Source of the DNA: Chitinophaga horti
GTDB lineage: Bacteria > Bacteroidota > Bacteroidia > Chitinophagales > Chitinophagaceae
Direction of reading: 5' to 3'
Assembly (NCBI RefSeq): GCF_022867795.2
Contig: NZ_CP107006.1
Span: 1,860,001 to 1,924,000, forward strand
DNA length: 64,000 nt
Notes under the pieces: generated by a model
Databases searched by the model: none
The model's input: only the letters and a program-made list of their open reading frames with translations
Told to the model about the DNA's origin: nothing
Shown: positions 45,492-55,295 of the stretch, in pieces
Position numbering within the stretch: position 1 is the stretch's first letter
Layout of the letters: every line of letters starts with the position of its first letter
Made by a program: the position numbers and the translations under genes

Positions 45492-48400
45492 TTAGAAATT
45501 GAGGTCGAGGCCAAAGGTGTAGGTTTTGCCGATCGGCGTTTCCCATCCGCGGGTGCCGTATTGGTTCACCTCGGGATCCGCAATTTTGTACCGGGAGAAC
45601 GTCAGCAGGTTGGTGCCGTTAAAAAACACCCTTGCGTTGGAGATGCCAACCCTGCGCAACAACTGGGTGGGTAGGGCATAAGCCAGGTTGATGTTTTTAA
45701 GCCGGAAGAAGCTGGCATCGTGCAGCTGCCGGCTGCTGTGTTGTATGGGGTCGGTTAAGTCCGTGCCACGCAGCAGGGGCAGGGTACCGCCTTTTCTTTC
45801 CGGCGTCCACATATTATCCCATACTTCCTGTGCCCTGATCCTTTCCCAGTAATAGCCATCGTCTGCCACATCTTTAAAGGCCCCATCATATAACTGTCCA
45901 CCGATCTTGTAAATGAAATTGAAGGCGAGGGTAAGGCCTTTGTACGAAACGTCGGTATTTAAGCCGCCATATACGTCGGGCATGGCATTCCCGATGATTT
46001 TGTAGTTCGCTTTGGCAAAGCTGTTCGTAGCACCGCGCCCGTTATACAAGAAATCGCCGGTTTTTGAATCGGCAGGATCATTCACATACCAAACGTTCGC
46101 GCCGGTTTCCGGATTTACGCCCGCCCATTCAAAGCCATAAAAGCTAAGCGTGGGTTGCCCTTCGCGGTAGATGAACTGGGCGCGGGAGTCCCCGCCGGTG
46201 GGGTCGTACCAGATAATATCCCGGCCGCCATACAACTTTGTCACCTTAGCCTGTATGAAGGAGGCGTTCAAAGAAGCAGTCCATCTGAACCCGTCTGCGT
46301 TGTTGATGATGTCTCCGCCCACTTCTATTTCTACTCCCCGGTTATTCATTTCGCCTACATTGCCTAACGCACTGCCGAAGCCGGTCGTCGTGGAGATGGG
46401 AATGTCCTGCAACAGGTTCCGGGAGTCGCGGTTGAAGAACTCAATGCTACCGGTAAGGCGTTGTGCGAACAATCCGAAGTCGAGGCCCACGTTGGCGGTG
46501 TAGTTTGTTTCCCAGGTGAGGTCCGGATTGGCGTTGGTGGCAAGGAAACCGCCAGCGTTACCATTGTACTTGTTGGTATAGTTGGTGAGGGAGCGCCATC
46601 CGTAGTTCTGCGTCGGCAGCGTACCGTTAATACCGTAGGATGCCCGCAGGCGCAGGTTGCTGATCACTTCCACATCTTTCATAAATTCTTCTCCACTGAT
46701 CTTCCAGGAGGCTGCGCCTGACCAAAAGTTGCCCCAGCGCGTTTCCGGTGCGAGTTTGGAAGAACCGTCGCGACGATAAGAGGCGGATGCAAAGTATTTC
46801 TGGTCATAATTGTACTCTAACCGCGACAGCACCGAAACGATCGCATTCCCGTAGTCGAAGCCGCTGGCAGTAAACGCACCGGCGGTGGAAAGTGTCGCTA
46901 ACGAACTGGAGGGAAGATTAGTGCCGGTGGCACTCTGGAAGGATACCTTGTTTTTCTCCGCTTCAAAACCTGCCAGTGCGGTTACATTATGCTTACCTAA
47001 CTGTTTTGCGTAGTTGGCGGTATTGGATGAAACCAGTTTGCTGATGTTGGCGCTGGTCTCATTCACCACGCCGTTAGTAGCCGCGCCGTTGTAGTGGATG
47101 GAGCTGTAATACAGGTGATCATTGATGGCCGAGTTGTCAAAAGAAAAAACAGATTTCAGGCTCAACTCCGGCAGTATATTCAGGGTGATGGCCTCATTTA
47201 CCGAGAACCGTTTGGTGATGGATTCATTGTCCCAACGGTCGTTATAGTAAACGTTGTTCTGCGCCAGGCTGCCGTAACGCGCCGTCCATGGCAGCCCTGT
47301 TTTATAATCGGTTGGCCAGTAAAAAGGCCATAACAGGTTTCTCACCTGGAAGAAGTAGTTAGCGCCGGTATTGCGTGTATCGTTGAAGCCCGACTGCCCG
47401 TTACGCGCAATCGCGATGTTCGTGGCAAATTCCAGGTGTTTGCCTACTTTCTGAGTAATGTTCGCACGGCCGGAAATACGGTCGAATTTATTGATCTTAA
47501 TCCTGTTTTGATCTTTCGTATAGTTCAGCGAGGTGTAATAGGTGGTATTGGCATCGCCACCGCTTACAGAGAGATCATTCGTCTGGTAAATGCCCGTACC
47601 GAAATACGCATCTTCCCAATCATAATACGTACCCTCGCGGTTCACCAGGCCATCTGTCATACCTGTAATGTTCACGTTCTCATTCAATCCAGTACCGGCG
47701 GTAGCGAACTTATAACCATGTTTGTTGAATCGCGTATTCAGCTGGTTAAGCGCATACGTATTAGCCTGTGTCGGCGTTTGCCCGGCGGAGGTGCGGTAGT
47801 CATGAAACACCCTGTAGAGCATGTTCACCTGTTCCTGCACGCCTGCAGTCTCGTAGTTATCGGTCGCCCACGAAGGGGTAAAGCCGATAGAAGAGGCCAG
47901 GCGCACCGCAGGTTTACCCTGCCGCCCCTTTTTGGTCGTGATCAGCACCACGCCGTTGGCTGCGCGGGAGCCGTATAAGGACGACGCGGCCGCATCTTTC
48001 AGGATAGTGATCGTTTCAATGTCGGCCGGATTTAAGGTGTTCATCACGTTATTGGAACCAATGTAAGAGCCACTCAGGTTGCCCTGGTCGCCGGATACGA
48101 CGGGCACACCGTCTATCACATACAAAGGCTCATTACTCGCATTCATCGACCCCATACCCCTGATGCGGATGGCAGGGGTGCCGCCGGCCTGGCCCGTAGA
48201 AGTAGTCACCTGTATGCCGGCTGCCCGTCCCACCAACGCATTCTGGAAGGAGGTGGAGGGCACATCTTTGATATCATTTTGTTTGATCACAGACGCGGCA
48301 CCCGTGTAAGTACCTTTCTTCGCAGTGCCGTAAGCCACGACCATCACTTCATCCAGCGCCTGAGTGTTTTGCTGCATTTCAACATCCACTACCGCGCGGC

Positions 48401-48686
48401 CATTAACGGCCACTTCCTGGGTGGTAAAGCCCATCAGCGAAAACACAAGCGTATTGCCATTCGCCGGCATTACAATGGTATAGGTGCCGTCGCCTGCGGT
48501 AACGACCCCTGTATTGGTGCCCTTTACCTGTACGCTCACACCCGGCGCACCCGCCTGGGTATTGTCTGTAACTTTGCCCCTGACCGTCGTTTGGGCATAC
48601 GAGGCCATACTGCCGGCTAACAGCCCGAACAGCAGCAATAATGCGTTCTTGATCATAGTCGATAATTTGAGGTGATGATGCTTCAT
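45492..48686 (-). CDS. SusC/RagA-family TonB-linked outer-membrane protein
   Basis: 1064 aa, TonB-dependent outer-membrane importer. Signal peptide ends GSMASYAQ, then a CarboxypepD_reg-like domain (TTVRGKVTDNTQAGAPGVSV), the SusC plug (DEVMVVAYGTAKKGTYTGA, IRGMGSMNASNEPLYVIDG, SLYGSRAANGVVLITTKKG) and a 22-strand barrel ending TYTFGLDLNF. Works with the SusD lipoprotein. An alternative start is Met11 (48656). There is no adjacent ECF sigma or anti-sigma gene. The 48687-48999 region before it holds no feature I can support beyond the MltD terminator. Confidence 0.95.
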   Translation of the reverse strand: MKHHHLKLSTMIKNALLLLFGLLAGSMASYAQTTVRGKVTDNTQAGAPGVSVQVKGTNTGVVTAGDGTYTIVMPANGNTLVFSLMGFTTQEVAVNGRAVVDVEMQQNTQALDEVMVVAYGTAKKGTYTGAASVIKQNDIKDVPSTSFQNALVGRAAGIQVTTSTGQAGGTPAIRIRGMGSMNASNEPLYVIDGVPVVSGDQGNLSGSYIGSNNVMNTLNPADIETITILKDAAASSLYGSRAANGVVLITTKKGRQGKPAVRLASSIGFTPSWATDNYETAGVQEQVNMLYRVFHDYRTSAGQTPTQANTYALNQLNTRFNKHGYKFATAGTGLNENVNITGMTDGLVNREGTYYDWEDAYFGTGIYQTNDLSVSGGDANTTYYTSLNYTKDQNRIKINKFDRISGRANITQKVGKHLEFATNIAIARNGQSGFNDTRNTGANYFFQVRNLLWPFYWPTDYKTGLPWTARYGSLAQNNVYYNDRWDNESITKRFSVNEAITLNILPELSLKSVFSFDNSAINDHLYYSSIHYNGAATNGVVNETSANISKLVSSNTANYAKQLGKHNVTALAGFEAEKNKVSFQSATGTNLPSSSLATLSTAGAFTASGFDYGNAIVSVLSRLEYNYDQKYFASASYRRDGSSKLAPETRWGNFWSGAASWKISGEEFMKDVEVISNLRLRASYGINGTLPTQNYGWRSLTNYTNKYNGNAGGFLATNANPDLTWETNYTANVGLDFGLFAQRLTGSIEFFNRDSRNLLQDIPISTTTGFGSALGNVGEMNNRGVEIEVGGDIINNADGFRWTASLNASFIQAKVTKLYGGRDIIWYDPTGGDSRAQFIYREGQPTLSFYGFEWAGVNPETGANVWYVNDPADSKTGDFLYNGRGATNSFAKANYKIIGNAMPDVYGGLNTDVSYKGLTLAFNFIYKIGGQLYDGAFKDVADDGYYWERIRAQEVWDNMWTPERKGGTLPLLRGTDLTDPIQHSSRQLHDASFFRLKNINLAYALPTQLLRRVGISNARVFFNGTNLLTFSRYKIADPEVNQYGTRGWETPIGKTYTFGLDLNF

Positions 48687-48966
48687 AAAACAGATTACAT
48701 ATTAATGCATGGATACGCTGGCAGGGTGTACGCGCCGGGTTGGCGGCATAACGGCAACGCAATGTAGTGTGGGGGGATTGCTTCAGTTGTTCGCTATGGG
48801 CCGGAAACGGGCGATTTTGGTTGAATGGGCGCCGGTGGTCGATAGATCAGACGACTCGCCTGACACCCGCTTTGATATAGCACGTTATTTCCGAATAGTA
48901 AAGTAGAAAATAATTATTATAGTTGGCGGGAATTTTTTTTAGGCGGTTGAACAAACAATAAAAACA
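48687..48966. other. gene-free stretch upstream of SusC
   Basis: About 280 bp between the SusC start and the transglycosylase terminator. No consensus -33/-7 pair, palindrome or coding potential that I trust on either strand; it presumably carries the SusCD promoter. The 48888-48925 part is AT-rich. Confidence 0.5.
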
Positions 48967-48992
48967 AAGGGCCCGATATGTATCGGACCCTT
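48967..48992 (-). terminator. terminator of MltD-like gene
   Basis: 12-bp stem AAGGGCCCGATA / TATCGGACCCTT with one mismatch and a 2-nt centre, followed on the minus strand by TTTGTTTTTA, 7 bp after the stop at 49000. Confidence 0.85.
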
Positions 48993-48999
48993 GCCAACC

Positions 49000-49908
49000 T
49001 TATTTAGCCGGCAGATACAACGTGTGCGTACTGCCCGCCGCTACACTCAATGATTTTCCTCGTACCCAGGGATTCATCAGCCTTAATGTTTTATAATTCG
49101 TGCCCTCCTGTATCGCAAACGCCGCCAGGTCGGGTATAGAACGTGATACGGTCACTTCGCGAGAAGCAATGGGCTGGTATTTATCTTCTTCAGCCAGATG
49201 GAATCCCAGTTCATCCGCATTCGACATCAGGTGTTTGAACGTCAGTATCCGGAAGATGTAACGACTGGTTTCCTCCGGCAGATGCAGGTCGTAATAATGC
49301 TGCGTACGCTGGTAGCTGGCGTGTGAATTATAACCGCCCATCCCGCAGTTGTAGGAAGCCGCGGCGGCCGTCCAGCTGCCGAAGCGGGCATAGGCCTGTT
49401 TCAGGTAACGGCAGGCAGCATCTGTGGATTTGCGGATGTCGTACCGCTGATCTACCTGCTGGTTCACGGATAAATTATAATTGGGCGCGGTGCCATTCAT
49501 AAATTGCCAGAAGCTTACTGCACCTGCTTTCGAAATGGCGGTGGCAACCAGGTTGCTTTCCGCTACACAGAGGTATTTGAAATCATCCGGTACGCCATTG
49601 GCTTTCAGCCTTTCTTCAATAATGGGAAAGTAGCGGTTGGCTAGCTTGATGGTATACAGGATGTGCGGCTTGTTGTGGTAATTAAACAACAGTTCGCGGT
49701 CGAGCCGTTCCCGTACATCCCACCGGTCCAGGGGCACGGCTTCCCCGGCAAAGGTCATTGCTGCCGGTACCTCCGGCTGCAACGTATTCCGCAGCGTATC
49801 TGCCGGTAAGGGTTTGCTGATGCTGTTCTCTTTAAAGCCAAGCAGGGAGATGAAAAGCCCGCCGGCCAGGAACGCCAGTGTAACGGATGTAAAATGTTTC
49901 ATGGGCAT
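49000..49908 (-). CDS. MltD-like lytic transglycosylase
   Basis: 302 aa, exported peptidoglycan lyase. Signal/anchor at the N terminus (VTLAFLAGGLFISLLGF). The SLT domain has CVAESNLVATAISKAGAVSF with the catalytic Glu, WQFM, YDIRKSTDAACRYLKQAY and AAASYNCGMGGYN, the family-1E (MltD) pattern. The last 50 residues (NYKTLRLMNPW, TLYLP) resemble a LysM-type binding domain. Stands alone with its own terminator. Confidence 0.9.
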   Translation of the reverse strand: MPMKHFTSVTLAFLAGGLFISLLGFKENSISKPLPADTLRNTLQPEVPAAMTFAGEAVPLDRWDVRERLDRELLFNYHNKPHILYTIKLANRYFPIIEERLKANGVPDDFKYLCVAESNLVATAISKAGAVSFWQFMNGTAPNYNLSVNQQVDQRYDIRKSTDAACRYLKQAYARFGSWTAAAASYNCGMGGYNSHASYQRTQHYYDLHLPEETSRYIFRILTFKHLMSNADELGFHLAEEDKYQPIASREVTVSRSIPDLAAFAIQEGTNYKTLRLMNPWVRGKSLSVAAGSTHTLYLPAK

Positions 49909-49936
49909 ACCGGCGAAAAAAACATGCCATTCTCTG

Positions 49937-50821
49937 CTAGATGGTGTTGACTGACCGATGCTGCTGCCGGTACCGGTTCGGGGTATTGCCGGTTATCTTT
50001 TTAAACACTTTTGAAAAATGGGGCAGACTGTCGAACCCTACTTCTTCGGCAATGTCTGCATAGGGTGCGCTGCTCGCCGCAATAAGATATTGTGCCCGCT
50101 CGATCCTTTTTTCATGCACGTAATTTAAGGGCCGCATCCCGGTAAACTCCAAAAACTGGCGGGAAAAATAATCGCGGTTCTGGTTGATGCGGGCAGCAAG
50201 GTGTGCGATGGTCAGCGGCTTTTTCAGGTTGATCTGGATGTAGGCAATCGTGTCTAATATCTTGGATGGAATGATCGGGTTTTGATGGATCGTGTTTTTT
50301 TCACTGCCCACAAATCTCGAAATCAACTGCAGCAGGATGCCCTGCGTTTCCAGGTAAATCGCATCACTTTGCAAATGATTCAATTCCTGGTATTCGCGGT
50401 AATAAACATCTTTTTCATACACTTTCGGATTGTCCGACCTGTTAATGCCGCGTCCGGGATTAATTGCCAGGATGCGTTTGATATTGACAATGTCGGTGTC
50501 TGATGCAGGGACCTTCATCAGTGCGCGGTTGTGGTAGAACAGCGATATGCCATCCGGTGCCTCTTCAAAAAACTGGATAAAATACTGGCTTAAATAAGAT
50601 GGGCAACTCAGGTTGCATAAGGTAAAACTGGGAATCAGGTAGAGGAATCCTGGCTCAAGGGTTAGTTTATGCTGCTCGTTCGATACCATCCCTTCGCCTT
50701 CATCGATATAGTACATCCGGTAGTATGGACTGATCACGTGTTTATAATTCCATTTCGTATCCAGTTGAACGTGATCTACGTGGAGCAGGGAAAAAGAGTG
50801 CTTCAGAAGTCTTCTACTCAT
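49937..50821 (-). CDS. AraC-family transcriptional regulator
   Basis: 294 aa. N-terminal cupin-like sensing domain (MYYIDEGEGMVSNEQHKLTL, LEPGFLYLIPSFTLC) and C-terminal double helix-turn-helix (TIAHLAARINQNRDYFSRQF, YADIAEEVGFDSLPHFSKVF, TGNTPNRYR). Divergent from the fucose mutarotase/GH29 pair, so it is a likely activator responding to the released sugar (inference). ATG start at 50821. Confidence 0.9.
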   Translation of the reverse strand: MSRRLLKHSFSLLHVDHVQLDTKWNYKHVISPYYRMYYIDEGEGMVSNEQHKLTLEPGFLYLIPSFTLCNLSCPSYLSQYFIQFFEEAPDGISLFYHNRALMKVPASDTDIVNIKRILAINPGRGINRSDNPKVYEKDVYYREYQELNHLQSDAIYLETQGILLQLISRFVGSEKNTIHQNPIIPSKILDTIAYIQINLKKPLTIAHLAARINQNRDYFSRQFLEFTGMRPLNYVHEKRIERAQYLIAASSAPYADIAEEVGFDSLPHFSKVFKKITGNTPNRYRQQHRSVNTI

Positions 50822-51154
50822 ACTGCTAAAATTAAGCTAATATTCTTATTGCGCAGGTCGTCGTCGCCAGTTTTTTTACGGCTTTTGCCGATGGTCGGAT
50901 TTATACAAAACAAAGTCTTATTTGTAGTGTGTAAGTTCTTTTGCGGAAGGTAATTTTGATTCGTCGGCCTGTAAGCCCGGCCAGCTGCCGTCGCCCATCG
51001 ACGATGCGCTGTTCAACGAAACGAAAAACAAACATACGTATTGAAATTACTGGTGCGCTCATAGCCTCCCTTGTTTCCGGAGATATTTACACGAAGTATA
51101 TGATCGGGAAAGTCATCTATTATTCAGCTTAAAAAACCACGTCGATATTAAAAT
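50822..51154. other. 333-bp divergent intergenic region
   Basis: Separates the AraC gene and the mutarotase-fucosidase operon. A frame at 50941-51132 is open but has no family features and is probably chance. No exact TAnnTTTG box was found on either strand (TTATTTG at 50918-50924 is near). Presumably holds the operators for the AraC regulator. Confidence 0.45.
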
Positions 51155-51517
51155 ATGAAAAGGTACACACTGGCGCTCGATCTTGTAGACGATCCGGCGC
51201 TGATCGCAGAATATGAATTATGGCACAGGGCGGAAAACGGTTGGCCCGAGGTGCGCAAAAGCATTGCAGATGCGGGTATCGAGAATATGGAAATCTATCG
51301 TACCGGCAATCGCCTGTTTATGATCATGGAAACGCAGGAGAATTTTTCTTTCGAACGAAAATCGAACCTCGATGCCGGTAATCCAAAGGTGCAGGAATGG
51401 GAGGCATTAATGTGGAAGTTCCAACAACCGCTTCCCTGGGCACATGACGGACAAAAATGGATATTGATGAACAAAATATTTCAGTTAACGAACAAAGATA
51501 TCAGCCACCATGAATAG
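51155..51517 (+). CDS. L-rhamnose/L-fucose mutarotase
   Basis: 120 aa, RhaM/DUF718 fold, interconverts sugar anomers. Conserved residues: MKRYTLALDLVDDP, YELWHRAENGWPEV with the catalytic-site His25, NMEIYRTGNRLFMIME, and the C-terminal WEALMWKFQQPLPW. It overlaps the GH29 fucosidase by 8 bp; the neighbour suggests that L-fucose is the substrate although the family name is rhamnose mutarotase. Confidence 0.9.
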   Translation: MKRYTLALDLVDDPALIAEYELWHRAENGWPEVRKSIADAGIENMEIYRTGNRLFMIMETQENFSFERKSNLDAGNPKVQEWEALMWKFQQPLPWAHDGQKWILMNKIFQLTNKDISHHE

Positions 51518-53132
51518 GAGAACACTGATCAAACAACTTGGCATGTCCATCCCGGCCTACCTTGTCGCCAAACAAGCCGGCGCCTTTTTTCCGGGAGATG
51601 ATGCTGCTATCGCCAACGGACCTTTTAAACCAACCTGGGAGTCTTTGAGCGGTTATGCCGTGCCGGAGTGGTACCGTAACGCAAAGTTCGGAATATGGGC
51701 ACACTGGGGCCCGCAATGTGAACCGGAATATGGCGATTGGTATGCAAGAGGCATGTATGAAGAGGGTAGCGGGCAATATAAATACCATGTGCAGAAGTAC
51801 GGGCATCCGTCTAAATTTGGTTTCAAGGATGTCATCAATCAATGGAATGCAGATAAGTGGGATCCCGAATACCTCGTTTCTCTTTATAAAAGAGTAGGGG
51901 CGAAGTACTTTTTTGCCATGGCCAATCACCACGACAACCTGGACCTCTGGGATTCTAAACATCAGTCGTGGAACTCGGTGAAGGTAGGCCCCAAAAAGAA
52001 TATCATCGGCGGATGGGCGAAGGCGGCAAAAAAAGCCGGGCTGCCATTCGGCGTAAGTGTACATGCATCGCATGCATGGAACTGGTTGGAAGTAGCACAA
52101 CGGTCGGATAAATCTGGCCCGATGGCTGGTATCCCATACGACGGTAACGTCACCGCCGCCGATGGTAAAGGCAAGTGGTGGGACGGCCTCGATCCGCAGG
52201 AGCTTTATGCGCAGAATCATCCGCTCAGTAAGCCCGGTCATCATTGGGAGTGGGGCAATGGCGCCACGCCGCCGTCTAAGGCTTATTGCGAAAAGTTCCT
52301 GAAGCGCACGATCGAATTAATAGATAAATACGAGCCGGAACTCATTTACTTCGATGATACGGTGTTGCCGTTCCATGAATTAAATGATATCGGCCTGCAG
52401 ATCGTTGCGCATCACTACAACCGCAGTATCAAACGGAATAAGGGAAAGTTGCAGGGTGTGGTGAACGGGAAGATCCTGAATGAGCAACAACGTAAATGCC
52501 TGGTGTGGGATATCGAACGGGGGCAAAGTAACCGGCTCGAACCTTTTACCTGGCAAACCGACACCTGTCTCGGCAACTGGCACTATGACCAGCGGGTGTA
52601 TGAAAATAATTGGTATAAATCTGCCAAAACCGTTGTGCAAACATTAGTAGATGTAGTAAGTAAGAACGGTAATTTCCTCCTCAACGTGCCCGTAAAAGGA
52701 AACGGATCTATCGATGAAAAAGAGTTGGTGATCCTCGAAGAGGTAGCCGCCTGGATGCAGGTGAACTCCGAATGTATTTACGATACGCGTCCCTGGAAGA
52801 TATTTGGAGAAGGCCCGGCGATCAGCGAAGCTGCGGCTATTTCAGCACAAGGTTTTAACGAAGGAAAAGGACGCCCGTTCGGTGCAGAAGATATCCGCTT
52901 CACCCAACAAGGAGATACACTGTATGCCATCGTTTATGGCTGGCCGGAAGATCGAAAAGTAAAAATTAAAAGCCTTGCCGAAGGTGGCAGTTATCGCCCC
53001 GCTGCGATCTCGAAAGTGGAAATGCCCGGAGCGGGACAACTTGCCTTCGCGCGCAACCGGGAGTACCTCGAAGTAACATTGCCCGAAAATAAACCAGCTG
53101 TTACGTATGCGCTGGTACTTAAAATAGTTTAA
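51510..53132 (+). CDS. GH29 alpha-L-fucosidase
   Basis: 540 aa, releases L-fucose from glycans. The N terminus is twin-arginine-like (MNRRTLIKQLGMSIPAYL). GH29 features: FGIWAHWGPQC, KYFFAMANHHDNLDLWD, IYFDDTVLPF with the predicted nucleophile Asp282, and KNGNFLLNVPVKGNG, followed by a C-terminal beta-sandwich. Translationally coupled to the mutarotase. Divergent AraC regulator likely controls both. Confidence 0.92.
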   Translation: MNRRTLIKQLGMSIPAYLVAKQAGAFFPGDDAAIANGPFKPTWESLSGYAVPEWYRNAKFGIWAHWGPQCEPEYGDWYARGMYEEGSGQYKYHVQKYGHPSKFGFKDVINQWNADKWDPEYLVSLYKRVGAKYFFAMANHHDNLDLWDSKHQSWNSVKVGPKKNIIGGWAKAAKKAGLPFGVSVHASHAWNWLEVAQRSDKSGPMAGIPYDGNVTAADGKGKWWDGLDPQELYAQNHPLSKPGHHWEWGNGATPPSKAYCEKFLKRTIELIDKYEPELIYFDDTVLPFHELNDIGLQIVAHHYNRSIKRNKGKLQGVVNGKILNEQQRKCLVWDIERGQSNRLEPFTWQTDTCLGNWHYDQRVYENNWYKSAKTVVQTLVDVVSKNGNFLLNVPVKGNGSIDEKELVILEEVAAWMQVNSECIYDTRPWKIFGEGPAISEAAAISAQGFNEGKGRPFGAEDIRFTQQGDTLYAIVYGWPEDRKVKIKSLAEGGSYRPAAISKVEMPGAGQLAFARNREYLEVTLPENKPAVTYALVLKIV

Positions 53133-53144
53133 TGTACCGGGTGT

Positions 53145-53176
53145 GCTCAGCGAGGCGTAAAAGCGCCTCGCTGAGC
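53145..53176. terminator. hairpin between convergent genes
   Basis: GCTCAGCGAGGCG / CGCCTCGCTGAGC, a perfect 13-bp stem with loop TAAAAG, between GH29 (stop 53132) and the hydrolase fusion (stop 53201). No long T run follows, so termination efficiency is uncertain. Confidence 0.7.
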
Positions 53177-53200
53177 ATGTACTATAATTGCTATCTGGCA

Positions 53201-55219
53201 CTATTTAAAAAGCTGGTACGCTTTACTCAAAAACACCGGGTAAAGCCGGTCTCTTTTCGGCATATTCAGGTAAAACAGTGCGATCATATCATTCTCCGGA
53301 TCTATGATGTACTCCGTGCCATACAATCCGCCCCAGGCGAAAGCGGTATTAGACACTTCCGGTACCGGCTTTTTCTGTGCATTGTACAATTCAAAGCCAA
53401 GTCCGAACTGAAATCCTTTACCGCCTCCATTCTGTTCGGGCAGCTGGTTCACCGTGGTCATCAGCGTAACGGTTTCCGGCTTCAGTATCCGGCGTCCGTT
53501 CCATTCGCCTTTATTCAGCAACATCTGGCAGAACTTTGCGTAATCTGCAATCGGGCCGTTGAGGCCAATAGCTCCTTCGCAATAGGTTTGTACCGGGCTT
53601 ACCGTGCCTTCGCTATAACGGTTCGAGGCCGCCTCCAGCTTTCCATCTGCATAGCTATACGCCTTTACAAACCGTGCCAGCCGCCCGGGCTCAAAGTACC
53701 AGTCGGTGTCATTCATCTCCAGCGGTCCGAGGATGGTTTCTTTCACATACTGACGTAACGGTTTGCCCGAAATTACTTCCACCATGTAAGCGAGCATATT
53801 TGTACTTACATGGTAATTCCATTCAGATCCCGGATCAAAACCAAGTGGATATTTAGCGAGTGCCAGCATATCATCTTTCAGGTAACGGGCGTTCATACTG
53901 GCATCCGCCGTGCGCTGTCCGCCAGCGGTTGCGCCACCCGGCCGCGCGGCCGCACGCCTTAACTGACCGGCCAGTCCGGCCCCTATTCCCGATGAATGTG
54001 ACATCAGGTGCGCAAAGGTCATCGGTGTTTTTACAGGCCGTGTTTTATAATTTCCATTTTCAACGGCAATGACTACACTATCCGGAATACCCGGAAAGTA
54101 TTTCGAAACAGGATCATCCACCTTCACCAATCCCCGTTCTACCAGCGTCATAAACGCAACAGTGGTTACCGCTTTGGTTTGAGAGAAAAGAATGTAATAG
54201 TCCTGCGGCGAAGCCGGGGTTTTGCGCTCCAGGTCTTTATACCCCTGCGCATTATGATAAAGCGTTTTGCCACCTTTCGCCACAAATGCCGCGACACAGC
54301 TCACTTTGCCCTGATCCACGAATGAACGCAGGAGGGAGTCCATCGCCGCAGTTTTTGCAGATGTGCTTACGAAATTCTTCGACCTGATCTGCCAGCCAGA
54401 TGTAAGCTTAGCTGAATCTGCCAGGAACATTGTTGATTTTTCGTTACGGCCTTTCAGTTGCCAGTCCAGCCAATCCTTCGCCATTCCAGAGAACGCGCCT
54501 CCATATTCTTTAGCAAAAGTGCCGGCGTGCCCTACGTCCAGGTTGGCGATGGATACAGGTACGTGTTGGATACGCTCGTAATCCAGTTCCGCGTTCTTGT
54601 ACGCAATATCCGTTGGCCCGCCAATCATGTAGAGGATAGGATGATGTAGTTTTGACAGGGAAGTCCGGTCGGCGCCTGCCATCTTCATATCGCCCATACC
54701 CGCATTAAACAGCACCGATGTTTTCACCCGCGGATCTGCGGATACGAACATCGTTTGCGCGCCGCCGCAGGAGTGCCCCATCACTGCGATCCTATTGGTA
54801 TCGACATTTCCCTTGTAATCTTTGTTGTTCGTCCGGCTGACCCAGTTAATGGCATCCGTTAACATCGAGGCCGGCGTGGACGTACGGTCCTGCACACCAT
54901 TTTTTACGAGTGGCCCGATGGCAATAATCACGTAGCCATGTGAAGCAATGTCCGACAACATCCTTTCTGTTTCTATAGATGAATTAAAGCAACCGCCATT
55001 CCCGAAGGCAATGACCGGCAGGGGGCCATTCGCCTTCGCCGCACCGGTCATATCTTTCGGCCGATATACCACATGTTGCGGTAGCGTGGCTTCGCTGGCC
55101 GCGATGGCTTTGTAAGGACCGGTGCCACCATTGTCGATGGTTTTAAAATCTTTTACCTGGCAAAAGGAGGGGAGCGTTGTACTGAGGACAACGCACGCGG
55201 ATAATAAAAGCTTTTTCAT
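53201..55219 (-). CDS. alpha/beta hydrolase-beta-lactamase-like esterase fusion
   Basis: 672-aa secreted two-domain protein. Signal peptide LSTTLPSFCQ. Residues 25-260: dienelactone/chlorophyllase-like hydrolase with AFGNGGCFNSS, IAVMGHSCGGAQTM (nucleophile elbow) and HAGTFAKEYGG with a His. Residues 290-670: class C beta-lactamase/serine esterase with SQTKAVTTV (SxxK), WNYHVSTNML in the YxN position, and AWGGLYGTEY near the C terminus. Both domains look catalytically complete. Substrate unknown; could be an esterase for acetylated glycans. Confidence 0.87.
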   Translation of the reverse strand: MKKLLLSACVVLSTTLPSFCQVKDFKTIDNGGTGPYKAIAASEATLPQHVVYRPKDMTGAAKANGPLPVIAFGNGGCFNSSIETERMLSDIASHGYVIIAIGPLVKNGVQDRTSTPASMLTDAINWVSRTNNKDYKGNVDTNRIAVMGHSCGGAQTMFVSADPRVKTSVLFNAGMGDMKMAGADRTSLSKLHHPILYMIGGPTDIAYKNAELDYERIQHVPVSIANLDVGHAGTFAKEYGGAFSGMAKDWLDWQLKGRNEKSTMFLADSAKLTSGWQIRSKNFVSTSAKTAAMDSLLRSFVDQGKVSCVAAFVAKGGKTLYHNAQGYKDLERKTPASPQDYYILFSQTKAVTTVAFMTLVERGLVKVDDPVSKYFPGIPDSVVIAVENGNYKTRPVKTPMTFAHLMSHSSGIGAGLAGQLRRAAARPGGATAGGQRTADASMNARYLKDDMLALAKYPLGFDPGSEWNYHVSTNMLAYMVEVISGKPLRQYVKETILGPLEMNDTDWYFEPGRLARFVKAYSYADGKLEAASNRYSEGTVSPVQTYCEGAIGLNGPIADYAKFCQMLLNKGEWNGRRILKPETVTLMTTVNQLPEQNGGGKGFQFGLGFELYNAQKKPVPEVSNTAFAWGGLYGTEYIIDPENDMIALFYLNMPKRDRLYPVFLSKAYQLFK

Positions 55220-55295
55220 AACGTAAGTTTGGTCGTGTCAGGTTGCTTGTCAGATGATTGTTTATTTGACACGTATTAAAGATAATATACGTTTT

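Noticed and set aside
50941..51132. 63-codon frame in the AraC-mutarotase intergenic region
   Set aside because: No homology that I recognise, basic random-looking composition, and it sits in a region expected to hold operators.
43202..55219. A single large polysaccharide utilisation locus including SusCD, GH29 and neighbouring hydrolases
   Set aside because: Strong terminators and changes of strand separate the units, and the enzymes act on different linkages.
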